A stretch of DNA of 64,000 nt from Dactylellina haptotyla (taxonomy: Eukaryota > Ascomycota > Orbiliomycetes > Orbiliales > Orbiliaceae), in assembly GCA_031310005.1 (NCBI GenBank), contig CM062383.1:3534001-3598000 (forward strand), in the 5' to 3' direction. The notes beneath the pieces are model-generated. The model was given only the letters and a program-made list of their open reading frames with translations, had not been told where the DNA came from and made no database searches. Numbering within the stretch: position 1 is the stretch's first letter; every line of letters begins with the position of its first letter. Below are positions 47,798 to 61,200 of the stretch, piece after piece. Position numbers and translations under genes: made by a program.

Positions 47798-50195
47798 TGG
47801 AGGCAGCAGTAATGTGGTAATAGTGGTGGTAATGGTAGTAGCGCGGTGGTACGATGGCGATGATGGCGATGGTTTTGAGCTTGGAAGGAATGCAGAAGGA
47901 AGAAGAGAAGGAAGAGGGGGAGACGGGTGGGTGGACGATTTATCGTTGCAAGAACCAATGCGCGGCGAAGCTGCCACTGCAACAAGTCAGAACTGTCGAT
48001 ATGGCAACATCAATATGCAGTCCCCCTCACCATGTCACCGCAATTAAAATTGAATTTTAATGCTTGCATTCAGCGGTTCTATTTATTAGAATCACGGTCT
48101 ATCGTAGATCCACAAGGTGCCTTGGCCATTGTTTAAGCGCAATCCGCCCGTCTTTGCACTTGAGGAGAGTTCATACAGCTATGTAGCATCACGGTTGCTG
48201 CGAGGCCATATGCATGGATGGGTATTGGGCATGCGAGCAACGGAAAGGTGAACTGCTATACGCCGAATCATTTACAGGAGATAAGGTCGAATAGATAACT
48301 GGAGAGTTTTAAAAATCAACTACAATTACTTCCCGAAGACAAGATACACATTCACATCGATCACAAAGTCTACTTTCCGGCCTCGTAGTCCGCCCACAAG
48401 TCGAGATGTGTTGGGGTGAGGTTGTGGGTGTTGCAGATTGGACAATCTAATCTTATCAGATCTTATCAGGCCATCTCCGCCTCCAAACCCAACCTCACGT
48501 TTCTCGCAGTCGGCAGAATTGCAAGACAAAACAGAATGGAGAACAAAATGCGCGCCTCAAACAAAAACGGTATGGCAGCTAGCCCAGTTGGTGCTCGTTG
48601 GAAGTGTCACTCCTGTACTCCTGGATAACGGTCCCGCCGCTACGAAAAGATCATGAGCGGTGCCTTCGATGGCTACATTTCCCCGAATGAAATGCACATA
48701 CCTTCCACCCCAGCCGACCCACCGAGACTGAACGGGCTCTCGTTGAGGCTAAATTAAGCTGAAAGATTCCGTGACCACTCGATTCATCAGGCCAATCACT
48801 TCCCACCTAGCCGCTCGCCGCTGGCCATGACGAAAAGGAGCTGCACGAGGCCAGCATCCATGCCACCCAGCCCAGACTCGATCAGGATTGGCTCTTACCC
48901 GAACAGCTTAGCTGGAGCCCAAGTGCTAACAAGAGCAGTCAAGAGCTGCGGGCTACCTCCGTTTGTAAGGGAAATGCCGCTGTGTGAAATGTATCCGGCT
49001 GCTCCTCTTTACGAATGACCTTCCCTCAGGCCAATTTTCCTTTTAGCTGTTTGGGGCCCCTCTTTCGGTTTTCTTTTCTGAATTCCAGCTTTCCCTCCCA
49101 GACACACAATTCACTACACGTAACCGTACTTGCCGTACTTACCGTCCTACCCACCCTACTTTTTCGGCCCATAGCTCTGTTTTATTAGCAGAAAACCGGC
49201 TGCCTTTTCTCCTTTCTTTTAGGCCTTTAAGCTATAGTTACGCCCGCTAAAAACTCCTGGCCCTCAATACCCCGTATTCTACTCTTTTCTGGCTCTTTTG
49301 TGAAGACCCCCCCAGCTTTTACGGAGCATCACAGATTGCCTTTTCGCATCGCTTACAAAAGCAGAGAAGTTCGAAAAAAACAATAATTGCACCCGGATCC
49401 TAAAAATATTAAAACAAAAAGCCTCTTAAGTCCGGGTCTTTCTCTCCCAGACATACCCGTAAGTTCTTTCTCGATCGAGTCCTCAACCTGCCAACTTCCA
49501 CCTCCGATCTCCCGTTCCCGTCTTTTAAGGAACGCTTTCCGCCTGTGTGCATTTTGTGCTGCTGTGCACCATTCCCTCGCTCGCTCGGGTCTGAGCTCCA
49601 CTCGCTAAAGCACCAATTTGCCGCTGCCTGTGTAGTGCCACCTCTCCAGCTTTACCACCTTTCACTCCAAGCTCAACATCCTAGTTTTGGACTCCCACGG
49701 CTTACCTATAGCTACGGCCATTTCAAGAAGGAAGAAGGAAGTGTTGTATATATACCGCTACCGTGTACATCCGTATATTTAAAACAATATACATACATAA
49801 GCACATATATATCCAAAGCTTCCTGCCTGTCTTCGCCTCGTAGATACTCCGATTCCTTGTCCAAAAGGTTGCCCTCCGAGATTTCGGATCATGCCCTGCC
49901 AGAGCTCCTATTCTGCTACGATATCGGAAACAGAAGCTCTTCGCAATACCCGCCTACCACACAGACCCGCCATCGTCACCGAATATCTGCGCTGACGAAG
50001 CCCAAACCACACTCAACTACCCTGAAGCCGTTCAACCTGCCTAGCAATATACTCCTCAATTGGAACCACCAATCGAACAACTATCAATTTGGCTAGTTGT
50101 CCGCGAGATCCCTTACCCTTTATTACACCTTTGTTAGTGGTGCGATAATAAAGTTTAAGCCTGGTTGGGCTGCCCATCTATCAATATACGGCACA
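47798..50195. other. Divergent intergenic region, 2.4 kb
   Basis: This lies between two genes that point away from each other, so it probably holds both promoters. 47798-47977 continues in frame with the zinc-finger gene as Ser/Pro/Thr-rich sequence and is better read as leader. Near 49130-49150 a short tandem (CCGTACTTG/CCGTACTTA/CCGTCCTAC) occurs. The 650 bp before 50196 are C/T-rich with an open frame lacking an ATG start (49545-50096), probably a long 5' leader. No RNA gene was seen. Confidence 0.45.
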
Positions 50196-51352
50196 ATGTC
50201 AATGCTTATGACGTCCTCAACATCCTCGCTGTTCCGGACATCAACATTCGGAACAGCACCACTTTCTCCATCGATGTCACCCCAGAGCGACGATATTGTC
50301 ATGGATTGCCCGTCGTCTCCGTCGTTCTATCCCAGAGATATTCCTTCAACCCCAACTACTCCTGGGGCAACTGCTGGCTCTTCCCGTTCTTCTTTCCGTC
50401 CTCCAAATTCGGCCAAGCGTACAAGGAGGAATACACATGCCCATACAGACCCTTACCCGACCCTGCTCAACCCTCGCCGACTCAGCGCGATTCCGAGTGA
50501 CCGAGACGTTGAGGATGCTTACAAGAATATGTCTGATTATGAGACCTCAGGATCAATGTCCCCAATAACAAAGCGAAAGCTACCTTCGAGGAGCGTTTTA
50601 CAAGAGTCAAGGCTTGCGCCCAGCCCGCAATTGTTAAGTCCGCATACCTTGGCTCCAGCTCCATCGTTCCTTGCTCCTTCGGCACCCACCACAGCTCCCA
50701 AATTCAATGCGACGACCGCGGATGATCTCAACGAATCATTAGCCCAAGCCATCGTAAGTCATTACCCAATGTTCCCACCCACTTTAATACAAGTATCGAT
50801 AAAACTAACCATAAAAATGACACATAGCGTCTACTTTCTCTAGAAAAGAAGCCTGAATCATATCCATCCACAGATGCGTCATCGCAGGGTTCTCCACACG
50901 CATCCATTTCTACCTCGACCTCGTATGCCGATGACCACTTCTTCCATCAGCATCAGCTTAGTCAACCACAAACTACCCTCCCTGATCCAGAGGAGCTTTT
51001 GAAAGAGATTGTTAGAAACTCTCTTCAAAGCCTCCACGCTCTACGTCTAGCCAAAGCAATGGAGCATGATATAAGAAATAGAAGGACTAGCATGGAGGAA
51101 ACGGGTATGGATGTCGAAGGTGGTGGCTATGCCAACAGCCAGGATGCATCAGCAACGGCGATGCAAGTCGTAGCCTACTTGGACCAGAGCGTTAGCACAA
51201 TAAACAGTGCAAGGCAGTATATCGTACGTAATTTTCATCTCCCTGAATAGTCACTTCGGTTGCAACGTGCTAATTAAGGACCATAGGAATTCACTGAGGA
51301 AACGCTTTGCGATACGAGAGATCGAGTTCGCGATGCCCTCATGAAAGGATAA
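50196..51352 (+). CDS. Ser/Pro-rich fungal protein of unknown function
   Basis: Three exons (50196-50753, 50828-51223, 51287-51352), all joined in phase 0, give 339 residues. The first ~190 are rich in Ser, Thr and Pro (TSSTSSLFRTSTFGTAPLSP, PSTPTTPGATAGSSR) with a basic SAKRTRRN stretch, so they are probably disordered and perhaps phosphorylated. The last ~120 look helical: LKEIVRNSLQSLHALRLAKA, later MQVVAYLDQSVSTINSARQY and, across the second junction, IEFTEETLCDTRDRVRDALM. Three in-phase introns with good GTAAGT/GTACGT donors and TAG acceptors, and a branch GCTAATTAA in the last, make the gene real. I do not recognise the family. The ATG at 50196 is followed by further in-frame Met codons at 50205 and 50211. 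Confidence 0.72.
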
Positions 51353-54300
51353 TATTGCCCTAAAGCACAACTCAAAGCTTGTCCTATTTATCAAACCCCT
51401 TCCATTTTTATGCTATCGATTTTGGCACTTTGATTTAGTCACACGGCGTATTATATAGACTATTCTTTTGGAGTCTTATTCAAGGCGAGCATGTGTTTTC
51501 GAGGGGCTGGGTCGGTGTTTTTTGTTCACATTTTGGCGTACTTGAGTGGTATATTCTTGGTGACCGATGTGTAATACTTCTCTTTCTGTCATTTCCGATG
51601 CCTTTATGTTTCATGGTCTTATCTGTCTGCTTCTGTTTCTGGATTTGGTACATATGTGATATAGGTACTTACTTCTCTCATTCGTTTAACATCATCTTTC
51701 TGGAGTTCTTTTCTTCTTTGTCTTTTGTTGACCGCCTCCGGTTTTCCTATTCAGCAAGGAAGTGCCCTGATGTACTGACGCTTTTCTTTTCAATGAAAGC
51801 CATGGTTTGGGCGAAGGGAGGCAAGGGTGAATTGGTTGGAGTTTAAAACATGTTTGAATAAGTCTCTCTTCTACTGGATACCTAACTGCACACGATGTAC
51901 CAGTTTGCATTCTTGATATGGGCGATCGGATTATCGTGATACCAGTACTTTGCAATGAGCCTTATCAAGTACCCATATATATTCAATAAAATCTTGATCT
52001 TATCAGGCGGTATCCGCCACCTCATCAACCTTTTCAGATATCGAGTAAATTTGAAATTATACTATTTACGGAGATTTTAGTTCATGTTTCTTCTGCTGAC
52101 TCGAGCTCGATGACCTGCATACCAGATCCACATTTCGCAACTCCATCTACACTATCTCATTTGTTCAAGATACCGAGAAGAGCTTCGCGTTTCAAAATTA
52201 AAAAATTTTCTCAAGAGCACCGTAGGTCGCATTGAGCGCCTCTCCCATCGGATGGGCATTCCTCAATCAGGCAATTTCGAAGCTCCTTTGCATTCTACCC
52301 AGCTGCAGGTGTTGCGTAGTAGATGCACCTTCACGAGCACAGTTCGGAAACATGACAAACAGTCCGCAGATAATCTTTCAACACTAGCCTTTCGATAGAG
52401 ATAAAAGGGAAAGAGCCACGAAAAAAAGGATACATATCGAAGGGTCTCTCGTCTATCTGCTGGCCATCGAGTACTTTCCAAAACCGAGCAGCGCCAAACC
52501 AACGGAGGTACATTACATTACACTGTGGAGACAGAAACCCGAGAGAGGCATGTACATGTATACATGTACGTAGACACCTGCCTGGGTATCGAGCGAATGG
52601 GTTGGTGGGGCCAAAGTATATAATACCTGTTTTTATCAGCAAATAGGAACTCGGACGAACCTCCACCGCTCAGAGAACCCTGGTAGATGCATACGGGTGG
52701 CATGCGCATGATACAACTGAGAATGTCGAGGGACTCTTAACAGGCGAGCCACAGTGGGGGTTTTATGAACACAGTAGATGTACAGAGACACCGACTTTGA
52801 CGACAGTAAAGTACTTGTACCCAGTTAATGGCAAATTATCCCTTCGCCTCGAGTTCCACAGCAGAGGGAAGCCAGCGAGAAGCAGGCACCACTGGCTGAT
52901 CTTTGTCGCTCGACACAGCTAGGCGCAGTGGAAAGGGTCTGCACGTCGAATGCATGCGAGAAATGCAAAAGCTCATTCGATGCGCATTCGATGCTTGACA
53001 GAAATTTTTTAGAAAAAAAAAATAAAAATCTATATCTTTTGAAAAAAAAATAATGAAATATTGGGTCCCAAGCTAGGAGTAAATCCCTTATGTCAATGCC
53101 CGTACGACTTCCAATGACCTTTATCGGACCGGTCGCATGTTGTCCTGCACCCTAAAGTTCCGGGTTCCCAACAGCTTAGAATCCGCTGATGATCATATGA
53201 AATCTATTTTTTTCCTCTCTAAGAACCAATGATGACAGCACATAGCTTTTTCCTGGGTCGGTAGTGGAACAAGGTCATTAGCTACTCAGTTCAGGTCATT
53301 CGGTGAACTCGGGACTCAACCGAATTCCTCCCAGCCTAGCGTTAAATTCGGGCTAGCGTATCTCTGCGCCCGAAAAAAATATATAAACAAATTGGAAAAA
53401 AGAAAAAGTTGGAGGCGAGCTGGGCAGCTTTGCGGGGTCGAATCGCAAATCGAGGAATAAACATACATCACGAGCCGAAAACCCTTCATGCAGATACACA
53501 AATTGGATGGACCCTTGTGATCTATTGGATGAAAAGAACTCTTGAAATTCAACAAAAAGAAGAAATTTTGCATGCAGGAGTACAAGAGGAGAAACGTGGT
53601 GAAGAATCGACCATTTTAGGTGGTCCCACTGGTATCTTTTTTCTTGGTTTTGGTTAAACTATGGTACTCTACACCAATTTTTCTTGGTCAATAGTGATTC
53701 GAGTCTGCTTACCTTGTACTGTTAACTGTAAGTCGCTCCACTTGGAAGGCGCGGAAGAAAAGAAGGAAAAATAAAAAAAAAGAAGACTAAAAAATACCAC
53801 GAATGGATATGACCCGAGGAGAGCCTTTTTTTAAATGTGAAACTCTGAAAGCAGGGATGGACGGGATGTCCACGCCAAAGGATTGCGTACAAGGCTGGTC
53901 GCTGTCGATTGCCAGATAGATAATGTAGACTTTTAACTCAGCTCGTTTCTCTCCTTTTCGCTCTTTCCACCTCTGAAGGCGGGGAGCTTGGGGCAAGCTC
54001 TATTATCAGCAACTACGATAGAAACAAAACCTCGCAAACTTCACGATCTTTACTGGGCTTCTTCCGAGGCCCCCCTCGATCGGTCACGAAAGCCTTAGCT
54101 TTGGGCGCTATTTTCTTTTACTTGAGAGCCGTTTATTTTTGAATTTTCTTTACACTATTTGGTCCGGTTCGGTCTCCCAACAAGGCGCATTTGTGTGTGG
54201 GTTTTTCACATTTCTGGGGTTTCGCGCAGCTTTCAACACGTCTCGTCCGTTACATCTAAGCTTAAAGGAGACGGGGGCTTTAGCTTGTTTTCCACGAGTC

Positions 54301-55251
54301 TACGGGTGTTTTATTGAGCGTGCTACGTTATTTTCCGTCCCGTCTCCTGCTTCAGGTATATTTCCAGCGCTGTCGCAGTCGAAGGAGCGCTCAGAGATAG
54401 TTTAAAGGCGCTTACTCGAACCAGTGCTTTTAGCCGTCACTGGTGTTTTCATTTTTGCGTTTTTTTGGTTTGGCCGGTGGAGTTATTATTGTACTGTTCT
54501 AATTGTTGAGTTTTAATCCGCCTCTTTCAGAATCGAATCAAAGGGGGGGGTGACTTTCAATTCATCTCCAGAGTCGCATAAACGAGTGTCTTTCCGCAAT
54601 ACTGCTTTCCTTGTTCTTAGTTTTCTGGTATCTTAAGTTTTGGTGCTGGAATTCTTTTGATCGCTTTTGCCTCATTAGTTAGGCCCTCCTTCAACCCGAG
54701 TCCCCATAGCAAGCGAGATTACGCTGTGAGTTTCGCAGGTGTTTTCGTTGGAGGGGACAGGGAGCAGCCAAACTGTCAAGTCCCCGTCTTATTACTTTCG
54801 CATGATGATGAGGAGGTGTGGCTTTTGAAATTGGAACTGTTAGGAGCCGTCGTGCCTTCCTTTACTTTGGTTCTTTACCTTGCTTCGCTTTCAAGAATTA
54901 CGACAGAGCACCAGTTATTACATTCTATTCCGCCAGTTCAGCGGAATTTTCTCATCTTCATTTTTTTGAGGTACCAGGGGAAATCTAGGTACCCGAACGG
55001 TCCAGGGGAGTTAGAAATTTGGAGAGCGTTTCAAAAGCACATATTATCGCGGAGTCCGACCATCTCGCTCCTGTTCAACGACAAAATTTCTGGAGCGACC
55101 AGGCTTAAAGTTTACGTCGGGAGGAAACATATCGACAGAGTTGACGGATCGAAACAGAACGGATCGAGACATTCGAATTCAGAAGTATCACAAGGAACGG
55201 GAACATGCGATTTAGCTCCGCTATCACAGACGCCGCATACCCTGATACACG
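51353..55251. other. Intergenic, 3.9 kb, the longest gap in the gene-rich half
   Basis: No supported gene. Short frames at 51493-51846 (plus) and 52263-52709 (minus) have hydrophobic or random translations without motifs. The 1.2 kb before 55252 are T-rich and include an open frame at 54657-55277 in a different frame from the downstream gene; this is probably a long leader or promoter. A G-run (8 G) lies near 54545. No tRNA or other RNA gene was found. Confidence 0.45.
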
Positions 55252-58200
55252 ATGGCCGATATGTTAACGATACCTGAGGTCGGAGACGGCGGAGTTGTAG
55301 AGTTCGGAGACGTCAAACGATGGAGCAAAGCGTCGGGATATTTTGAGGAGTTGGTCGGCGCGATAGACGAGTTGCCACGATATCACGCCGCCGCCGTGAG
55401 CTTGAGTTGCAAAGTAGTAGCCGCATTAGGGGTAATAATCCTCGAGGTTTCTCGCGACGCTATCTTAATATACGGTACTGACTGCTGAATTAATTGATAA
55501 TAGGATATCGATGTCGAGTTGCCGCCTCCCTACGAAGATATATCACTACCCTGTTATTCGGACTCACTGGATAAATTCGATCTCCCTCCACCGTACACAC
55601 CGATATTTCCTTTCAGTACACCGCCGCGGCCGGACCTTACCCAAGAGCCGGGAAATATTCGCTCTCATGCAAAGAAGAAAAAAGGCGGCAACAAGAACAA
55701 TGCAGGCGGTGGAGGCGGAGGGGGAAACAAGAACAATTCAGGCGGTGGAGGCGGAAATGACTTCCTATTGTCCCCAATCAGTCCAACAAGCCCTGGGGGC
55801 GGGACTGGTGGTGATGACGGAGATGAGGAGAGACGAAAAAAAGACGAGGACGCAAGGAAGAAGAAGGATGCTGAGGATGCAGCAGAAGCTGCTGCTGCAG
55901 AAGCGAAGAAAAGAGAGGATGAAGAAGCAGAGAGGGTTCTTCGAGAGCTTGAGGAAGAGGCGGCCCAAAGAGCTGCTGAGCGGGTGCGAATGCAAGAGGA
56001 GAGAGCTGCTGCTGAAAAAGCGGCGAAGATAAAGGCGGAGGAGGATGCTCAACTTGCAAGAGAAGAGAGGATGAGAAAGATGAAAGAGGACAAAGAAGCT
56101 CGGGAGAGAGAAAGAGTTGAAGCTGAGGAACGAGGTAAGAGAGAGAGAGCGGAGCAGGCGCAGCGGATGAGAGACGAGCGCGAACGCTTCAAGAAAGAGC
56201 AGGAAGCTCGAAGAGCTGAAGAGGAACGAAGAGCTGAAGAAGCTCGCAAGGCCGAAGAAGCGCGTAAGAGTCAAGAGAAGTCGGGCGGATTGGGCGGTTG
56301 GAAGTCATTCTGGGGTGCAGCGAAGAAGGCGGTTGCAGAGGTCGCTGTTGATCAACCACCTTCGCCTCCACTACAACCTCAACCAGAACCGAAGGCCGAA
56401 CCGATGTCGATTAAGCAGAACGGGGGTTCCTTCCTAACAGCAAACTTTGCGGCAACAGACGACCATGCGGAGGACAGCTGGGGCTTTTTTGGGACATCCC
56501 AGACGTCGACATCCAAGAAGAGCTTTGGCAACTCGTCCTTTAAATCGCACTCTCCAAATCCAGCACCTATTGATTTGCCGGCCGCATCGAAACCCGACGA
56601 AGAGATACCCGGTTTTACGTTGAAGTCGACAAGGGACCGCCTCAAGAAAGTGAATGCAGAGCCAGTATCTGCTCATATTCCTGCTCATATTCCTGCTCCG
56701 CCGCCACCTGAGCCCGAACCGATAGTGTTTGAAGAATCCAAGGTCAAAGAATACAAGGTCAAAGAATCAAAAGGCAAACTAAGGGCCCAAGAACTGAGGG
56801 CTCAAGAACTGAGAGCCCAAGAACTAAAGGCCCAAGAAGAACTAAAGGCTCAAGAACTCAAGGCTCAAGAAGAACTAAGGGCTCAAGAACTAAGGGCCCA
56901 AGAAGAACTCAAGGCTCAAGAACTCAAGGCTCAAGAAGAACTAAAGGCTCAAGAAGAACTAAAGGCCAAACAATTAAAGGCCCAAGAGCTAAAGGCCCAA
57001 GAGTTAAAAGCTCAAGAACTGAAGGCCCAAGAACTCAAGGCCCGAGAGCTAAAGGCTAGGGGACCCAAGGCTAAAGATCAGTCCCCCTCAGAACCTAAAG
57101 TCGATAAGTTAGTAGCAGTAGCACCAGTTGAAGAAGTCGAAAGCACACCATGGGGCCCAAAGGTTAAACGGAAGTCCAATTTGCCTGCAGTAGTCGAAGA
57201 TACAAAGGCAACTCCATGGGACACCCAATTGAAGAAGACTTCCAAAGTTAGTGTACCGCCTCTGGATATACCAAAGGCAACTACCGGCACCACAACGAAG
57301 AACGAGCTTCCGTTCTCTACAAAGCTCAGGTCGACAGGTAGAGCGGCCGAGTTGATGGGAGAAAAGAAGTCAGCGAGCAAGAAAACTAAAGAGCCTGAGC
57401 CTGCTGTTGTTGAAGATCCAGTCCTTGTGCAGCCAGAGCCTGAGCAGGAAACTAAGCCAGAGCCAGAGCCAGCTTTACCAGAAGCAGAAAGCAAGACTAG
57501 TGAGGATTTGTTAGAATTCGGAGCCGAAGACTCGTCGCTTCCAAAGGGAGAGAGGCGAGGCTTCTGGGGTTCGTATTTCGGCGGGCGAGGTGGAAGTGAA
57601 GCAAAGGTGAGCTTGCAGATTTTTTATTTTATTTTCCGTTTCCCCCCTTCCCTGTCCCATTGGACCACCCTCAATGTGTCGTATATCGCGCTACCCTTAG
57701 ACTGTGTTTCTGTTCTGCGAGTTTTCTGTTTCGAGCGAAGAAGAAGCATTGTTGCACGCGAGAATTCGTCGAATTTTTTGTACGATGCGCCGTCCCCAAC
57801 AAGGCAGGAAGCAGCATCCTGGATGGGATGAGGAATGCTGGTTTCCTCAGTTTCCCATCGCGCAGCAGGCCATTGCTTGTGCCATTGGGTCGTTTCGGAA
57901 AAGGTTTCTAGCAGTTTCCACGCCTGTGCCCGGGTCCGGCTCCAAAGCGTGGGCCTGGTAAAATTGTGATTGGGACCGCAGAGATATTCCTTTTTTGTTC
58001 CGCTGGTGTCGCTTGCTATCAGCGTCTACTTTCTGGTGGCTGGTGGCTGGAAAGGGCGAAATTGCGAGGCGTGACGGGCCAAAAGAAATGTGTTGCGCGT
58101 CTGCCGATCCGATCTGCTTGGCAACGCAGCCCGCAACGCAGCAGCTTTTCTGCTGTCCGGGCCTCCGTCCAAGTCCAATTTTGGTTATATTGGCCAAGTA

Positions 58201-61200
58201 AGGATAATATTAAGGAGAGCGGACAGGTTAGTAAGGAGAGACATGCCACGCAATACGAAATTGCCATTTTACAGCCTCAGTCCGCCCGCGAGAATGGCGA
58301 CGGGCCAGCCATGTCATCTTGCGCGATTACCCAAGATTATTCTGTTCCTATCACCCTTACCCAGCTCCCCCAATTCATTCTCCAGATAATCCGCCTCTTC
58401 TTTTCCAATTGCCCCGAATTCCTTCGCTGTTGTTAATATTCCCGCCGTTTTCCTGCGTGTGCTAGCCCTTTTCGGGTGAACTTATGCGCATCAACTAACC
58501 TCTGAGATCCTGTCATTCGTTTAAAACTCTAGGAGGAATCCTCGCCTTCCCTCGAACACCCTTCTCAGGAAGAAACACCCGCGAAAGAAGATCCCCTCGA
58601 GAATCCACCTGTCGACGAGTCTGCTGCCGCTGCCGCGCCGGAAGAACCTCCTGCTGAAGAACAGCCTGCGCCGGAAGAACCGGCTCTTGTCGAGGAGGAA
58701 CTTCCGAAGAAGGCCAAGAAAGCCCCGAAGGAAGAGAAGAAAACACGCGCTCAGCTACTAAGAGAGCAGGTCGCAAAAGAAAAAGAAGAAAAGGAACGTG
58801 CTGCCGCTGAAAGAGCCGCCGAAAGAGAAGCCAAAAAGGCTGCTAGAGAGGCGAAGAAGGCGAAGAAAACTGCTCTCGTCGAGGCCCCGCCCCCACCACC
58901 ACCTGCTGAAGACCCGCCTGTCGAAAACCCCCCTGCCGAAGACCCACAACCAGAGGAACCCCAATCCATCGAGGAAACTGGCGACGGCGGAAGGGCTAGA
59001 GAAGGTGCGGACGAAGCGGATATCCTTCAGTTCGAAATACCCGACGCTACGGCTTCTTCAGGCGTAGACCCATGGGCGCTCTTCGGAGCGAGGCGGCGCC
59101 CAACGGCTGCAGAGGCAGCCCCGCCGCCAGAGCCTACCCCCGAAGCAAAACCAAAGGTCTCCGGAAAGTATGTGTTCATACCCCTGTCCATAGCGTCTTA
59201 GACAGCTCTTGCCATGCTGCGCGTTTGTATAAATCACTTGTCGTCTTGAGCATTTGAATAACGTTTGTTGGCTTCTTATAGGGCTGCCAAATTGCTCGGG
59301 ACCACTGAAGCTACTCCGAGAAAAGCTTCGGCCACGAAAACCCCTGTCAGTACCTCGAAGACTGCCAGTACATCGAAGACCACCTCTAGCAAATTGCTCG
59401 CAGTCCCGAAAACGACTACCACCACCACTAGTTCCAAGACCGCAACTGCTAAAACGACCGCTGAGACTCCATCAAAACCGGTCATCAAGAGACAGGATAC
59501 TGGCCTCTCCCTCTTTGGCCCAACACCTGCCAGAAAGAAGACGGTTGTGAAGAAAAAAGAGCCCGAACCAGCACCAGAACCCGAGCCTGCTCCTGAGCCG
59601 CCTGCGGAACCGGAACCCGCACCCGTGGAAGAGAAACCTGCACCCTCGCCAAAGAAGATCGAACGTCGCAATACGGGAGGGCTATTTGGTGGATTGTTTG
59701 GATCGGCACCAAAACCCGTCCCCGTCAAAAAGAAGGTACCGGAGGAGCCTGCTGTTGAAGAGCCCGCTCCCGAGCCCGTTGTCGAAGAACCTGCGCCACC
59801 TCCAGAAGAACCTGCAGAAGATGCTCCAAAAGAAGATGCTCCGCCTGCAGGCGATGATGGTGCAGCCCCTGCCGAAGGTCAGTCCCGTTCGAATATGATC
59901 CCATAGTGTACTGAAGATTGACAATATTTCCAGATTCAAAACCCAAGAAGAAGATAACGGCTGGTGAGCTCGCCAGAAGGCAACGGGAAGCCCGCCTCAA
60001 GAAGCAGAAAGAAGAGATTGAGCAAGCCGTCGAAGCAGAAATGCAGCGTCGTGCAGCGAAAGCGAAGGCAAAGCAGGAGGAAAAGCTGGCAAAGGAGGCG
60101 GCAAAGGCGGCAAAGGCAGCTGAGAAAGGCACTGATAAGGCTAAGACGAAGGTTATTGCCGTCCCAAGCGGCAAGAAAGTTAAGGAGAAATCTGCGAAAG
60201 CCGATGAACCCCCTCCCGAACCACCTGAATCTCCGACGGGCGAAGTGCCGGATGTTGCAGATGAAGTTGCAGCAAGCATACACAGCAAGGGCAGCCGAGG
60301 CAGTCGAGGCAGTAAATTTTCGAAGGATCCGTACGCCCTTCCAGAGCTGATTGTGGAAGATGATGAAGGCGACGGCGAGCGAGAATCAGTTGACTTCCCA
60401 AAGACACCTGGCGGAGGCATGAACATCGAGCAGTTCCTTATTCCGGACACGCCGATTCCCGGTCCTAAGTTTGATGTTAGCGCTGGAGACAAGAAGCGGC
60501 GGAAGAAGCGAGAGGAAGACGAAGAGGAGAGGAGGCGGAGACACAAGGAAAAGAAGAAGGAAAAGGAGGACAAGGAGAAGCGACGGAGCAGGAGATACGA
60601 GGACGACGAGAAGGACAAGCGACGAGAAGAGAAGAAAAGCAAGCGCAAGACGAGAGAAGTGGTCGATATCCAAGACTCCGAGCCCGAGGAGGCTGCTGAG
60701 AGAGAGGCGCCTGCTGAAGAGGAGGATGACGCCGCTGAAGAAGAAGCCCCGGCCCGTCCAGCTGACCCCCTCGCGTTTGACGTTGACGAGGAGGATGACG
60801 AGGACGGCGACGAGGGCAAGGAGGAGGAGGAGGATGATGATGATGAAGAGCGGAGGGGGGCCAGCGGCGCGGGCAGCGTTGAAGAGGAAGAAGAACGCCG
60901 CCCAACGCCGCCACAAAGAAGCAAGTCGCACTCGCAGGCGCGCCTCTCCCGCTCCATCTCCCACCAACGAACATCGTCAAAGGCAGACCGTCTGCTCGGA
61001 ATCGACACCAAGTCCTCGTCCAAAGGCAAATCGAAGGAGATGCCCAAGCCAGAATTGAAGCGGTCCAAGACGTCCAAGACCCGGAAGGAGGACGAGGCCG
61101 AGCGCGCAGCTCGCCACGAAGCCCGCCGCCGTGAAAAGCGCGAGCAGGAAGCTGCGGCAGCTGTATCCCGCGATGAAGAAGATCGTCGCCAACGAAAAGC

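Noticed and set aside
57660-58436. Frames inside the 926-bp intron, including one of 156 codons
   Set aside because: No domain, no matching splice sites and overlapping frames; they are kept only as a question about a hidden exon.
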